DNA of 64,000 nucleotides from contig JAGWNK010000008.1 in NCBI GenBank assembly GCA_028871345.1, positions 41,403 to 105,402 of the forward strand, written 5' to 3'. How positions within the stretch are numbered: position 1 is the first letter of the stretch; each line of letters opens with the position of its first letter. A program made the position numbers and the translations under genes. Source of the DNA: Alphaproteobacteria bacterium (GTDB lineage Bacteria; Pseudomonadota; Alphaproteobacteria; Micropepsales; Micropepsaceae). Positions 1 through 9,143 of this stretch are shown in pieces. The notes under the pieces were generated by a model, which did no database searches, was not told the origin of the DNA, and saw only the letters and a program-made list of their open reading frames with translations.

Positions 1-100
1 CATAAACTTTCAGCCGCGCCAATGTTTCACGTGAAACCGGCAGGGCCGCCGCAAACTCGCTGGGGCCGAACCCTTCAGGCCACCTTTCGGGATTTGACAT
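1..100 (-). CDS. rsmG: 16S rRNA (guanine-527-N7)-methyltransferase RsmG (GidB), N-terminal 33 codons, cut by window edge
   Basis: RsmG methylates G527 of 16S rRNA with S-adenosylmethionine. Only the first 33 codons are present. The ATG at 98-100 lies inside the end of mnmG (26-nt overlap), and the frame reads [19 protein letters not shown] at the left edge, the usual alphaproteobacterial RsmG N-terminus. The VSRET segment is encoded by the parS-like site at 23-38. Position after mnmG fits the conserved mnmG-rsmG-parA-parB order, so parAB is expected just outside the window (inference). The catalytic domain is not visible, so the identification rests on this N-terminus and on gene order. Confidence 0.8.
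   Translation of the reverse strand, partial: MSNPERWPEGFGPSEFAAALPVSRETLARLKVY
23..38. other. parS-like centromere site 1 (15/16 match)
   Basis: TGTTTCACGTGAAACC differs from the canonical ParB site TGTTTCACGTGAAACA only at the last base. It lies inside the 5' part of rsmG, where it encodes VSRET. ParB binding at such sites nucleates origin segregation; sites in this gene context are known in other alphaproteobacteria. Confidence 0.85.
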
Positions 101-1955
101 GCGCGAGCACCAGGGTCAGCGCCGCCGGCGTGACGCCGTCGATGCGCGAAGCTTGTCCGAGGGTGGCCGGGCGGATCGCCCCCAGCTTTTGCGCCGCCTC
201 GGTCGAAAGGCCGTTCACGGCGCGATAATCGATGTCGTCCGGCAGCCTCAACGCTTCATCGCGGCGGAATGCCAGGATGTCGGCCTCCTGACGGCCCAGA
301 TATCCGGCATAACGGGCGTCGATTTCGAGCTGTTCGACCACGTCGGCCCGCATCTCTGCCAGCTCCGGCCAGATCGCCGTCAACACGGCGAAGTCCACGC
401 CCGGAAGACCGAGAAGATCGTGAGCCGACCGCCGGGTACCGTCCAAGCGGATCGCGATGCCGTGCTTCTGGGCTTCGTTGGGCGTCAGGCTGAGATGATG
501 CATGCGGGTCCGGGCCTTTTGGAGCGCCGCGGCTTTGGCGGCAAAGGCTTCGGACCGGGGCTTGCCAACGATTCCGGCGCGCGCGAACAACGGCGTCAGG
601 CGCTGGTCGGCATTGTCGGCCCGCAGGCTGAGACGGTATTCGGCCCGCGATGTGAACATGCGGTAAGGCTCGGAGACACCTTTGGTCACCAGGTCGTCGA
701 TCAAGACACCGATATAGGCCTCGGTGCGGTCCAGCACGACGGGGTCCTGGCCACCGGCGGCACGCGCAGCATTGAGCCCGGCCATCAGTCCTTGGGCCGC
801 TGCCTCCTCATAGCCGGTGGTGCCATTGATCTGGCCGGCGAAATAGAGCCCCGCGACACGCTTGGTTTCCAGCGACGGCTTGAGCTCGCGCGGGTCCACG
901 AAATCGTACTCGATGGCGTAGCCGGGCCGCAGCATGTGGACGCGTTCGAGGCCGGGAATGGTGTGGAGCAGGGCGCTTTGTACGTCCTCGGGCAAGGAGG
1001 TCGAGATGCCGTTGGGATAGATGGTGTCGTTATCCAGGCCTTCCGGTTCCAGGAAGATCTGGTGGCTGTCGCGGTGGGCGAAGCGCACCACTTTGTCCTC
1101 GATGGACGGGCAATAGCGCGGACCAAGGCTCTCGATCTGACCGGAATAGAGCGGCGCTCGGTGCAAATTGGCCGTGATCAGGGCGTGGGTGGCAGCCGTC
1201 GTCCGGGTAATGGCGCAAGCAATCTGCGGCGTTGTGATGGCCCGGGTCAGGAAAGAAAAGGCAGACGGCGGGTCGTCACCTTTCTGAACCTCCAGGCTCG
1301 CCCAATCGATAGTCTTGCCGTCGAGACGGGCCGGCGTGCCAGTCTTGAGCCGCCCCATGGCAAATCCCAGCCCATACAAGGTGTTGGAGAGGCCCATCGC
1401 GGGGGCCTCGACTCGATCACCTTCGAACCGGTGTTGGCCGGCAATGGCGCGGCCGGCAGGAATCTTCCGCTCGCCGCAATGGATCAGGCCTTTGAGAAAG
1501 GTGCCGGTGGTGAGGACCACGGCAGTAGCGGGCAGGGCGGTGCCCTCAGCTGTCCTCACGCCTGCGACCCGGCCGTCTCGCAGGATCAGGTCCTCGGCGG
1601 CGGCCTCGCCGATTTCCAAGCCTCGCGTCTCTTCGAGCGCCGCCTGCATGGCCTGCCGATAAAGCTTGCGGTCGGCCTGGGCCCGCGGTCCGCGCACGGC
1701 GGGGCCCTTGCGCTGGTTGAGCAGCCGAAACTGGATGCCGGCGGCGTCGGCCACCCGGCCCATCAGGCCATCGGCGGCGTCGATCTCGCGGACGAGGTGG
1801 CCTTTGCCCACCCCGCCGATGGCAGGGTTGCACGACATCTCGCCCAAGGTGGCGCGCTTGTGGGTGAGGAGGAGGGTTTTGGCGCCGGCGCGCGCAGAGA
1901 CCGCCGCAGCTTCGCAGCCGGCATGGCCTCCTCCGATCACGATGACGTCGAACAT
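75..1955 (-). CDS. mnmG: tRNA uridine-5-carboxymethylaminomethyl modification enzyme MnmG (GidA)
   Basis: FAD-dependent subunit of the MnmEG complex, which adds the carboxymethylaminomethyl group to wobble U34 of certain tRNAs. The start chosen is the ATG at 1955, giving [17 protein letters not shown] with the FAD-binding GGGxxG motif at residues 8-13. The protein is 626 aa, normal for the family. A start further upstream would run through the parS-like site in the intergenic gap and give an unusual leader. The C-terminal part carries the conserved [12 protein letters not shown] stretch. It follows mnmE after 59 nt and overlaps rsmG, so the three are probably co-transcribed. Confidence 0.97.
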   Translation of the reverse strand: MFDVIVIGGGHAGCEAAAVSARAGAKTLLLTHKRATLGEMSCNPAIGGVGKGHLVREIDAADGLMGRVADAAGIQFRLLNQRKGPAVRGPRAQADRKLYRQAMQAALEETRGLEIGEAAAEDLILRDGRVAGVRTAEGTALPATAVVLTTGTFLKGLIHCGERKIPAGRAIAGQHRFEGDRVEAPAMGLSNTLYGLGFAMGRLKTGTPARLDGKTIDWASLEVQKGDDPPSAFSFLTRAITTPQIACAITRTTAATHALITANLHRAPLYSGQIESLGPRYCPSIEDKVVRFAHRDSHQIFLEPEGLDNDTIYPNGISTSLPEDVQSALLHTIPGLERVHMLRPGYAIEYDFVDPRELKPSLETKRVAGLYFAGQINGTTGYEEAAAQGLMAGLNAARAAGGQDPVVLDRTEAYIGVLIDDLVTKGVSEPYRMFTSRAEYRLSLRADNADQRLTPLFARAGIVGKPRSEAFAAKAAALQKARTRMHHLSLTPNEAQKHGIAIRLDGTRRSAHDLLGLPGVDFAVLTAIWPELAEMRADVVEQLEIDARYAGYLGRQEADILAFRRDEALRLPDDIDYRAVNGLSTEAAQKLGAIRPATLGQASRIDGVTPAALTLVLAHVKSRKVA

Positions 1956-1997
1956 AGCCGTTCCATAGGGGAGGGCAGGGACGGCCGCAAGCGCCGA

Positions 1998-2013
1998 TGT
2001 TTCACGGGAAACA
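1998..2013. other. parS-like centromere site 2 (15/16 match) in the mnmE-mnmG gap
   Basis: TGTTTCACGGGAAACA differs from the ParB consensus by one central base (G for T). It occupies the 59-bp gap between mnmE and mnmG. Together with the site at 23-38 it brackets mnmG, about 11-13 kb from the putative origin. Confidence 0.8.
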
Positions 2014-2014
2014 A

Positions 2015-3334
2015 TCACTTCCCGATGCAGAAATCGCGGAAGATCACGTCCAGCAAGTCCTCGACGTCGACCTGGCCGGTGACCCGGCCCAAAGCCCGCA
2101 AGGCCAGGCGCAGATCTTCGGCAAACAGCTCCGGTTCGCGCGCCTCGACCGCCCGCTCCAGGGTGGCGGCAGCCTCTTCCAACGCCGCCCGGTGCCTGGC
2201 CCGGGTGATGACCACCGCTTCGCCCGGACGCTCGAGGCAGTCACGGGCCTGCGCCGTCAGGGCCGCGACCAGGGCATCCAACCCTTGGCCTGTCTTCAGC
2301 GAGATCGCTAGTCCTGAACGCCGTTCAGGCCATGGCAAATCAGCTTTGTTCCAGACTACCAAACACTGTTCATTCTTCACCATGTTTTCCGGCAAATCAC
2401 GCCGCGGATCGAGCGCGCTGCCGTCCAACAGAAGCAGTACAAGATCGGCCGCCTCGGCCCGCCCCAGGGCCCGTCGCACGCCTTCCGCTTCGACGGCCTC
2501 AAACACCTGCCGCAGCCCAGCGGTATCGGCCAGGGTCACGGGATAGCCGCCAAAATCGAGGCGCACCTCGATGACGTCCCGGGTCGTGCCGGCCGTTTCC
2601 GAGACGATGGCGACGTCGCGGCCCGCAAGGGCGTTGACCAGCGAGCTCTTGCCGGCATTGGGCGGGCCCAACACGGCCACGAACAGCCCGTCGCGCACCA
2701 ACTCGCCGCGCCGCCCATCCGCCAGCTGCCCCGTGATCGCCCGAAGCGTCCGGACGGTCTCGGCCCTGGTCCTTTCCAGCATATCGGCGGGCAGTTCTTC
2801 CTCGGAAAAATCAATCGCCGCCTCCGCCCAGGCCAGGGTCTGGAGCAGCGATTGCCGCCATTCTTCGATCAGACTGCCGAGTGCGCCGCCAAATTGCCGC
2901 AGGGCTTGGCGCCGTTGCGCCTCGGTCTCCGCATCCACCAGGTCGGCGATGGCTTCGGCCCGAGTCAGATCGAGCTTGCCGTTCTCCACGGCCCGGCGGG
3001 TGAATTCGCCTGGTTCCGCCAAGCGGCAACCGGGCAGGGCACGCAGCGCTGCCAGCAAGGCTTCGACGACCGCGCGCCCGCCATGGACATGCAGTTCAAC
3101 CAGATCCTCGCCCGTGTAGCTCGCCGGCCCAACGAACCACAGGCACAAGGCGCGATCGATCAGGGCGCCGCCGGCCGCCAAATCCCGCAAAACCGCCCGC
3201 CGCGGCTTCGGAAGGCCTTTGTAAGTCAAAGACTTGAGTACGTCCGCCGCCTGCTTGCCGCTGACCCGGATGACCGCCACGCCGGCCCGCCCCAACCCGC
3301 TGGCCAGGGCAAAGATGGTATCTTGATGCTTCAT
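2015..3334 (-). CDS. mnmE: tRNA modification GTPase MnmE (TrmE)
   Basis: GTPase partner of MnmG in wobble-uridine modification. The 439-aa protein has the N-terminal formyl-THF-binding domain, then a G domain with P-loop GPPNAGKSS, switch II DTAG and specificity motif NKAD. It ends in FCIGK, the C-terminal sequence whose Cys is conserved in the family. The start is the ATG at 3334 ([13 protein letters not shown]), which overlaps the stop of the upstream small gene by four bases (ATGA), indicating translational coupling. Gene order and length are as expected; nothing appears degraded. Confidence 0.97.
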   Translation of the reverse strand: MKHQDTIFALASGLGRAGVAVIRVSGKQAADVLKSLTYKGLPKPRRAVLRDLAAGGALIDRALCLWFVGPASYTGEDLVELHVHGGRAVVEALLAALRALPGCRLAEPGEFTRRAVENGKLDLTRAEAIADLVDAETEAQRRQALRQFGGALGSLIEEWRQSLLQTLAWAEAAIDFSEEELPADMLERTRAETVRTLRAITGQLADGRRGELVRDGLFVAVLGPPNAGKSSLVNALAGRDVAIVSETAGTTRDVIEVRLDFGGYPVTLADTAGLRQVFEAVEAEGVRRALGRAEAADLVLLLLDGSALDPRRDLPENMVKNEQCLVVWNKADLPWPERRSGLAISLKTGQGLDALVAALTAQARDCLERPGEAVVITRARHRAALEEAAATLERAVEAREPELFAEDLRLALRALGRVTGQVDVEDLLDVIFRDFCIGK

Positions 3335-3561
3335 TTCCCCGGCTTGGGATCCTTGCTCACCCGGCTCGCGGCATCCCACAGGAAGCTCTGGAACTTCTCC
3401 ATGCCGCCCATCCAGGCCTTCATCATGATTTCCGGGTCGGCCTGCGCCACGCGCTTGCCCAGCTCCTCGACGATGCGGGCGTTGAGGGCCGTGACGTCGG
3501 GCAATCCCATCAGCCGGCGGGCCTCCTCCGGCGACATATCGATCTCGATGTTCAGCTTCAT
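3331..3561 (-). CDS. small conserved protein, DUF6489-type
   Basis: A 76-aa acidic/amphipathic protein of unknown function starting MKLNIEIDMSPEEARRLMGLP. From memory, such proteins sit upstream of mnmE in alphaproteobacteria and are called DUF6489. No signal peptide or membrane segment is visible. The residue pattern (VTALNARIVEEL, PEIMMKAWMGGMEKFQ) suggests short helices, similar in flavour to phasin-like proteins, but I do not assign a function. It overlaps mnmE by ATGA, so the two are expected to be translated together. A much longer open frame continues upstream in this frame but is the antisense of the DUF255 gene. Confidence 0.75.
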   Translation of the reverse strand: MKLNIEIDMSPEEARRLMGLPDVTALNARIVEELGKRVAQADPEIMMKAWMGGMEKFQSFLWDAASRVSKDPKPGK

Positions 3562-3681
3562 GCGCGACCGCCTTCCAGCTTGTGAGCGCTTATGTCCCCG
3601 CGCTAAAGGAAGCTTGGTCCAGATCGATCCTTCAACGCAACGTGCGCCCGGACCGTCAGCGCATCGTCGGAAACAACAACA

Positions 3682-5736
3682 ATGGCCAGCAACCGCCTTG
3701 CCGAGGAAACGAGCCCCTATCTTTTGCTGCACAAGGAAAATCCGGTGCACTGGTTTGCCTGGGGCCCGGAAGCCTTCCAGGAAGCCGAAGCCACCGGCAA
3801 GCCGATCCTCTTGTCGATCGGCTACACGGCGTGCCACTGGTGCCACGTGATGAACAAGGAGAGCTTCGCCGACGCCGACACGGCGGCTCTCATGAACGAC
3901 CTCTATGTCAACGTGAAGGTCGACCGCGAAGAGCGTCCCGACATTGATCAGCTCTACCAGTCCGCAGCGCAGATGATGGGCTATCAGGGCGGCTGGCCGC
4001 TCACCATGTTCCTCACGGCGCGCGGCGAGCCCTTCTTCGCCGGTGGCTATTTCCCCAACGAAGAGCGCTTCGGCCAGCCGCCGTTCAAGCGCGTGCTGGA
4101 AGACGTCTCGCGCAAATTCCGCGAACAGGGCGATGTCGTGACCAACGACGCCGCGCGCATCTCCGAGGTGCTGGGCCAGCAATGGACTCGCGATCTGCGC
4201 GGCCCCTTCGACCCGCGGCTGCTCGATGTGCTTTCGGTGCATGTCGCCCAGCGCTTCGACGTCTTCTATGGCGGCCTGACCGGCGCGCCGAAATTCCCCA
4301 ACGTGCCGCTGATCGAAGTGCTGTGGCGCGGCTTTCAGCGCACCGGCGCACCCCAGTTCCCGCAGCTGGTGCAGACCACGCTCGACACCATGTGCCTGTC
4401 GGGCATCTACGACCACATCGGCGGCGGCTTCCACCGCTACACGGTCGATGAGCGCTGGCTGGTGCCGCACTTCGAGAAGATGCTGTACGACAACGCCCTG
4501 ATGGTCGAGCTGCTGGCCACCATCAGCCAGCACAACCGCGCCCCGCTTTACCGCGCGCGCATCGACGAGACCGTCAACTGGGTGCTGCGCGAGATGATGG
4601 TGGGCGACGCCTTCGCCTCCGCGATCGACGCCGATGTCAACGGCGAAGAGGGCGCCTACTACATCTGGACCGAAGCCGAGATCGACGCCACGCTGATGGG
4701 CACCTTCGCCCAGCGCTTCAAGGACGTCTATCAGGTACGCGCCGAGGGCAATTTCAACGGCCGCACCATACTCATGCGCACCGGTCCCTTCCCCTATCCG
4801 CTGCCGGAAGCCGACGAGGCACTTCTCAAGCGCCAGCGCGAGCTTCTGCTGGCGGCGCGCCAGCAGACGCGCACGGCGCCGCTGCGCGACGACAAGGTGC
4901 TGGCGGATTGCAACGGCATGATGATCGCGGCGCTGACCCATGCCGGTACGGCGTTCCCCAATCCCGCCTGGGTGCAGGCCGCCGCCAAGGCCTTCGCGTT
5001 CGTCGTCAAGGCGATGGGCGAAGGTGACCGGCTGCACCATTCCTGGCGCGACGGCCGGCGCGGCCATGCGGGCTTTGCCGAAGACTACGCGCAGATGGCG
5101 CGCGCCGCGCTCGCCCTGTGGGAGGCCACCGGCGAGAAGCACTACTTGGACCACGCCAAGAAATGGGCGCTGGTCCTCAACGAGCACTTCTGGGACGGCC
5201 AGTTCGGCGGCTATTGCCAGACGCCCGACGACGGCGCCCCGCTGTTGCACCGCGTGCGCACGGTCTTCGACCAGGCCTCGATGAGCGCCAACGGCACCAT
5301 GATCGGCGTGCTGACGCGCCTGGGGCTGGCCACTGGCGAGACCGGCTACCGCGAACGCGCCGGCGGCATCGTCAACGCCTTTGCCGGCCAGCTCGGCCAG
5401 TCGTTCCTCGCCATGGGAAGCTATCTCAACGGGCTGGAGACCCTCATGGCCGGCCTGCAGATCGTCATCGTCGGTCCCAAGGACAGCGCCAAGACGCACG
5501 AACTCATCTCCGCCGTCATGGGGCGCAGCCTGCCCAACCGGCTGATGATGGTCGTGGCTCCCGACGAAACGCTGCCCGAGACCCATCCCGCCTTCGGCAA
5601 GAAGATGGAGAACGGCCAGCCCACCGCCTATGTCTGCCAGCATCAGAATTGCTCGGCGCCGATCAGCAACGCGGTGACCCTCAGTCAGGTGCTGCAGTTG
5701 CCGCCACGTCCGCCGCAGAGCACGCGTCCGCAATAG
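3682..5736 (+). CDS. thioredoxin-domain DUF255 protein (YyaL / SPATA20 family)
   Basis: 684 aa, close to the family's usual length. The N-terminal thioredoxin-like domain contains the CHWCHVM signature at residues 51-57 within [14 protein letters not shown]. The rest resembles an (alpha/alpha)6-barrel glycosidase-like domain (for example [33 protein letters not shown]). The family occurs from bacteria to humans, but its biochemical role is not settled. The chosen ATG gives [17 protein letters not shown], the standard start. It is divergent from the DUF6489-mnmE operon, with about 120 bp between them. The codon use is GC-rich like its neighbours. Confidence 0.92.
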   Translation: MASNRLAEETSPYLLLHKENPVHWFAWGPEAFQEAEATGKPILLSIGYTACHWCHVMNKESFADADTAALMNDLYVNVKVDREERPDIDQLYQSAAQMMGYQGGWPLTMFLTARGEPFFAGGYFPNEERFGQPPFKRVLEDVSRKFREQGDVVTNDAARISEVLGQQWTRDLRGPFDPRLLDVLSVHVAQRFDVFYGGLTGAPKFPNVPLIEVLWRGFQRTGAPQFPQLVQTTLDTMCLSGIYDHIGGGFHRYTVDERWLVPHFEKMLYDNALMVELLATISQHNRAPLYRARIDETVNWVLREMMVGDAFASAIDADVNGEEGAYYIWTEAEIDATLMGTFAQRFKDVYQVRAEGNFNGRTILMRTGPFPYPLPEADEALLKRQRELLLAARQQTRTAPLRDDKVLADCNGMMIAALTHAGTAFPNPAWVQAAAKAFAFVVKAMGEGDRLHHSWRDGRRGHAGFAEDYAQMARAALALWEATGEKHYLDHAKKWALVLNEHFWDGQFGGYCQTPDDGAPLLHRVRTVFDQASMSANGTMIGVLTRLGLATGETGYRERAGGIVNAFAGQLGQSFLAMGSYLNGLETLMAGLQIVIVGPKDSAKTHELISAVMGRSLPNRLMMVVAPDETLPETHPAFGKKMENGQPTAYVCQHQNCSAPISNAVTLSQVLQLPPRPPQSTRPQ

Positions 5737-5795
5737 CCGGACTCGCCAGGCATCGCCGCTCCCGTTAACCTGCGCGGGTCTGAGGGAGCGGCGAC

Positions 5796-6491
5796 ATGGC
5801 GGAGCAGGTCACGATCAAGGGGCCCGACGGATCGTTCGGCGGCTATTTGGCGAAACCGGCCAGCGGCCGCGGTCCGGGCATCGTCGTCATCCAGGAGATC
5901 TTCGGCGTCAACGCGGTGATGCGCAAGACGGCCGACGCCTATGCGGCCGCGGGATTCTTCGCCCTGGTGCCCGATCTCTTCTGGCGGCTCGAGCCGGGCG
6001 TCGAACTCACCGACCATACCGAAGCGGAATGGCAGAAGGCCTTCGATCTCATGAAGCGCTTCGATGCCGCCACGGGCGTCGAGGACATCCAGGCCTCGCT
6101 CGATCATCTGCGCCATCTGCCGGGGTGCACCGGCAAGGTCGGCGCCGTCGGCTACTGCCTGGGGGGACTGCTCGCCTTTCTCACCGCCACGCGCACCGAT
6201 TCCGACGCCAGCGCCGGGTATTACGGAGTGAACGTGCAGGCCATGCTGGGCGAGGCGGGCGCCATCAAGAAGCCGCTCATGCTGCACATCGCCGCCAAGG
6301 ACGAATACACCCCGCCCGAGGCGCGCGAGCAGATCATCGACGCGCTGGCCGGCAATCCGCTGGTGACGGTGCACGTCTATCCCGGGATGGGCCACGCCTT
6401 CGCCCGCCCCGACGGCGAGCATTACGATCGCGCCAATGCGGGTCTCGCCAACGGGCGCACCACCACCTTCTTCCGCCAGCATCTGCATTGA
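5796..6491 (+). CDS. dienelactone hydrolase family protein
   Basis: 231-aa alpha/beta hydrolase of the DLH class. The predicted triad is Cys121 (GYCLGG nucleophile elbow), Asp169 (AAKDEYTPP) and His200 (GMGHAFARP). The N-terminal QEIFGVN motif is typical. DLH enzymes hydrolyse dienelactones or related esters; the true substrate here cannot be read from sequence, as there is no aromatic-degradation cluster nearby. The protein is cytosolic, with no signal peptide. A ribosome site (GGGAGCGG) lies just before the ATG. Confidence 0.93.
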   Translation: MAEQVTIKGPDGSFGGYLAKPASGRGPGIVVIQEIFGVNAVMRKTADAYAAAGFFALVPDLFWRLEPGVELTDHTEAEWQKAFDLMKRFDAATGVEDIQASLDHLRHLPGCTGKVGAVGYCLGGLLAFLTATRTDSDASAGYYGVNVQAMLGEAGAIKKPLMLHIAAKDEYTPPEAREQIIDALAGNPLVTVHVYPGMGHAFARPDGEHYDRANAGLANGRTTTFFRQHLH

Positions 6492-6497
6492 GGCTTG

Positions 6498-6692
6498 TCA
6501 TTCCACCGCTGTCTTCCCCGCCAGCGGACGCACGTCCTGGACGAGGTGCACCAGCACGCGCCCCGGTTCTTCGATCTGCATCATGTGCGCCGAGTTCTCG
6601 AACCAGACGAACTTCTTCACTGGCGCGCACATCTGCGCGAACCAGTCTGCCGCCACCACCGACGGCGTGGTCTCGTCATGGCGGCGATCGAC
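6498..6692 (-). pseudogene. C-terminal remnant of an alpha/beta hydrolase
   Basis: The roughly 350 bp between the dienelactone hydrolase and quinone oxidoreductase genes hold no intact gene. The minus strand can be read as RRHDETTPSVVAADWF, then KKFVWFENSAHMMQIEEPG, ending at a stop at 6498-6500. This looks like the end of an alpha/beta hydrolase, with the Asp loop and the catalytic His in SAHM. The N-terminal two thirds, including the nucleophile elbow, are missing upstream, where the sequence turns into the quinone oxidoreductase gene. It is probably a decayed gene; the upstream limit is uncertain. Confidence 0.5.
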
Positions 6693-6843
6693 AAGGGCTC
6701 GGGATCGCAGGTGTTTCGCGCTCTCAACAAGAACTTGCCGGTCACTTGTCGGCTATGCGCTTGGCGCAATCGGCGAAATTGCGTCCTTGACTTGGCGAGC
6801 CTGGCGACCATCGTTCGGCCTTGCCCCAAAGGAAATGTGCGCG

Positions 6844-7815
6844 ATGAAAGCCATCCGTTTCGCCAAGACCGGCGGTCCCGAAGTCCTCAGCTACGAAACC
6901 ATCGCCTTGCCGCCGCCCGGCAAGGGCGAAGTCCGTGTGCGCCATACCGCCATCGGCGTGAACTTCATCGACATCTATCACCGCTCTGGACTCTACGCGG
7001 TGCCGCTGCCGTCGGGCCTGGGGCGCGAGGCTGCCGGTACGGTCGAGGCGGTGGGCGAGGAGGTTGCGACCTTCAAACCCGGCGACCGCGTCTGCTACTG
7101 CACCGGACCGATGGGCGCTTATGGCGAAGCCAACAATGTGGGCGTCGAGGCGCTGCTCAGGTTGCCCGGTTTCATCAGCGACGAGGTGGCCGCCGCGGCC
7201 TTGCTCAAAGGCATGACGGCGCAATACCTGTTGAAGCGCACCTTCGCCGTCCAGAAGGGCCAGACCGTCCTGTTTCATGCGGCGGCGGGCGGCGTCGGAC
7301 TGATCGCGGTGCAGTGGGCCAGACATCTCGGCGCCCGCGTCATCGGCACGGTCGGCTCCGACGACAAGATCGAGCTCGCCAAGGCCAACGGCTGCTGGCA
7401 GGTCTTGAACCTGCGCCAGGATGACTGGGTGGCCAAGGTGCGCGAATGGACGAATGGCGAAGGCGTTCCGGTGGTCTACGATTCCGTGGGCAAGGACACC
7501 TTCGCGGGCTCGCTCGATTGCCTGGCAATCCGCGGCATGCTGGTCAGCTTCGGCAATTCCTCGGGCGCCGTGCCGACCTTCGAGCCGGCAATCCTCAGCG
7601 CCAAGGGCTCGCTGTATCTCACGCGCCCGACACTGTTCCATTATGCGCGCCCGCCCAGGGAACTGCAGGAGACGGCCGATGATCTCTTCGCGGTGATCAA
7701 GTCGGGCGCCGTCAAGATCATGGTCAATCAGCGCTTCGCGCTGGCCGAGGCCCGCGCCGCGCATGAGGCCTTGGCCTCGCGCCAGACCACGGGGGCGACG
7801 ATCCTAATTCCTTGA
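6844..7815 (+). CDS. zinc-independent quinone oxidoreductase (Qor-type MDR)
   Basis: 323-aa medium-chain dehydrogenase/reductase of the NADPH:quinone reductase branch. It starts MKAIRFAKTGGPEVLSYE, has the family signature GVNFIDIYHRSGLY, and carries the NADPH-binding HAAAGGVGLIAVQWA. The zinc ligands of alcohol dehydrogenases are absent. It probably reduces quinones or alpha,beta-unsaturated carbonyls in the cytosol. The ATG at 6844 is preceded by AAAGGAA 11 bases upstream; the in-frame ATG at 6835 would be too close to that site. It stands alone: the next genes downstream are the AT-richer toxin-antitoxin pair. Confidence 0.94.
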   Translation: MKAIRFAKTGGPEVLSYETIALPPPGKGEVRVRHTAIGVNFIDIYHRSGLYAVPLPSGLGREAAGTVEAVGEEVATFKPGDRVCYCTGPMGAYGEANNVGVEALLRLPGFISDEVAAAALLKGMTAQYLLKRTFAVQKGQTVLFHAAAGGVGLIAVQWARHLGARVIGTVGSDDKIELAKANGCWQVLNLRQDDWVAKVREWTNGEGVPVVYDSVGKDTFAGSLDCLAIRGMLVSFGNSSGAVPTFEPAILSAKGSLYLTRPTLFHYARPPRELQETADDLFAVIKSGAVKIMVNQRFALAEARAAHEALASRQTTGATILIP

Positions 7816-7834
7816 GTTTATTGATATTATGCCG

Positions 7835-7874
7835 CCAGTTTACCGCCCAGCATTAAAGCTGGTAATCTAGCTGG
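7835..7874. promoter_or_regulatory. probable VapBC operator (CCAGC/GCTGG half-sites)
   Basis: Immediately upstream of the antitoxin start, CCAGC (7847-7851) and GCTGG (7858-7862) form an inverted repeat around ATTAAA. A second GCTGG follows at 7870-7874 and a further CCAG at 7835-7838. VapBC complexes typically bind such repeats to repress their own operon. The assignment is by position and symmetry only. Confidence 0.55.
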
Positions 7875-7875
7875 C

Positions 7876-8082
7876 ATGAATGACATGCGCAAAATCACGG
7901 TGGAAGTTCCAGAACAAGATCTGGAAAAAGCGCAGGCCTTCACCGGCCAAGGCGTCACTGAAACCGTTCGGGCAGGTTTGAAAAAACTCGCATCAATCAG
8001 GGCACAACAGGAATTGCGCAAACTTCGCGGGAAAGTGAAGTTCTCGATGAGCCTCGATGAGCTGCGCTACGACGACGAATGA
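7876..8082 (+). CDS. vapB: type II antitoxin, VapB-like
   Basis: A 68-aa protein (MNDMRKITVEVPEQDLEKAQ) with an N-terminal ribbon-helix-helix-like segment (KITVEVPEQDLEKAQ...VTETVRAGLKKL) and a charged C-terminal tail (SMSLDELRYDDE) of the kind that wraps toxins. It overlaps the PIN-domain gene by ATGA. A second in-frame ATG at 7885 is possible, and neither start has a strong ribosome site. The pair and its leader are visibly AT-richer than the flanking genes, suggesting acquisition by transfer. It neutralises the downstream VapC and, with it, probably represses the operon. Confidence 0.85.
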   Translation: MNDMRKITVEVPEQDLEKAQAFTGQGVTETVRAGLKKLASIRAQQELRKLRGKVKFSMSLDELRYDDE

Positions 8083-8453
8083 TCGCGTGTGATACAAGTT
8101 CACTTGTTGCGTATCTACAAGGCGAAGACGGACCTGACATCGACAAGCTCGATCACGCATTAGCGGCAGGTGAACTCGTTTTGCCGCCTGTTGTGGTGAC
8201 AGAAATTCTCAGCGATCCTGCATCACAGAATGCACTGGCAGCCGCACTGCCGGACGTCAAAGTCCTGGATTTGCCCGATGGATTTTGGGCGCGCGCAGGG
8301 TTCTCACGGCAAACGCTCAAACAGCACGGCTTGAAATGCAAGATCGGTGACACATTGGTCGCCCAATCTTGTATCGATCACGACATATCTCTGATCGCCC
8401 GCGACGGCGATTTTCGGCACTTCGCAAAGTACTGCGGGCTGAAACTCGCTTGA
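8079..8453 (+). CDS. vapC: PIN-domain ribonuclease toxin, VapC-like
   Basis: 124-aa PIN protein. The acidic quartet expected for Mg2+-dependent RNA cleavage is present: Asp5 (MIACDTS), Glu42 (VTEILSD), Asp91 (IGDTLVAQ) and Asp109 or Asp111 (ARDGDF). VapC toxins cleave tRNA or rRNA; the target cannot be predicted here. It starts four bases inside the antitoxin gene. Composition is AT-richer than the neighbours. No frameshift or missing motif is seen, so the toxin looks active. Confidence 0.9.
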   Translation: MIACDTSSLVAYLQGEDGPDIDKLDHALAAGELVLPPVVVTEILSDPASQNALAAALPDVKVLDLPDGFWARAGFSRQTLKQHGLKCKIGDTLVAQSCIDHDISLIARDGDFRHFAKYCGLKLA

Positions 8454-8511
8454 CCGCCACGATTTGGTGTTCTGTCGATGGGCGAAAGGCCCCGTCACAT
8501 CGCAACTCGCG

Positions 8512-9109
8512 CTAGCTCAGCGGGCACGCCGCAAATTCCGGCAACGCTTCGGCGCGCCCCGAAAGCTGCGCCAGGAAGGGATGATCGGCTTCCGCCAGCG
8601 CGCCCGGAAGAATGAAATTGGTGAAGCGCCAGGCCACGGCCGCGGTGATGTCGGCTTGCAGCGGCCGCGCACCGAACAGCCAGCCTTCGGTTCCGGCCAT
8701 ATCGCGCTCCAGCAGCGCAAAGGCCTGGCGCATCTGCTGCTGAACCCGCTCGAGCCAAGGCCGGTGTTGTCTGTCCTCCGGCCGCAGCGTGGTTTCGTAA
8801 TACGCCTGGATGGCCTGCTCCCAGGCCGCCAGCGCCAAGCCGAGGACACGCTGGGACCGCAAAAATCCCGCGGCACCGTGGGCGTGAGCCGGCGTTCTGC
8901 CGGCGCCAGACGCTCCAGATATTCAAGGATCAGACTTGAATCCAGCAGAACGGTTCCGTCATCCGTCACCGGAGTGGGGCCCTGACCACCGGATTGCTGG
9001 CGGCGAACGCGTCGTATTGCCGGAATACCGAGATCTGCTCGTGATCATGCGCCAGCCCCAGCAGCTTCAGGGACACCGCCACCCGCCGCCCATAGGGCGA
9101 ATCCATCAT
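8512..9109 (-). pseudogene. glutathione S-transferase gene with two frameshifts
   Basis: Read in pieces on the minus strand, this is a complete GST. The thioredoxin-like N-terminus (MMDSPYGRRVAVSLKLLGLA) starts at 9109. The next piece is TDDGTVLLDSSLILEYLERL, with the glutathione-binding SS. The helical C-terminal domain (SQRVLGLALAAWEQAIQAYY to the stop at 8512) comes last. The first shift is near the GGGGCCC run at 8976-8982 and the second near the A5 run at 8861-8865. Both lie at homopolymers, so assembly errors are possible. As written, no full-length product can be made. It has no strong tie to neighbouring genes. Confidence 0.75.
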
Positions 9110-9143
9110 TCCGATCGGACGCTTGGAAGAGCTCCGTGTCGGC

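Noticed and set aside
99..2546. Long open frame on the + strand opposite mnmG and mnmE
   Set aside because: Product is low-complexity with no recognisable motif, and it runs antisense across two clear genes; high GC keeps stops rare.
3562..5733. Long open frame on the minus strand opposite the DUF255 gene, continuous with the small DUF6489-type gene
   Set aside because: Only the last 76 codons look like protein; the rest mirrors the DUF255 gene.
8861..8982. Programmed frameshifting to make GST
   Set aside because: No slippery heptamer plus pseudoknot is apparent, and GST genes are not known to use it; decay or sequencing error is simpler.
7816..9110. Genomic island or mobile element around vapBC
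   Set aside because: No integrase, transposase, target-site duplication or tRNA end was seen; only composition and two decayed genes point that way.
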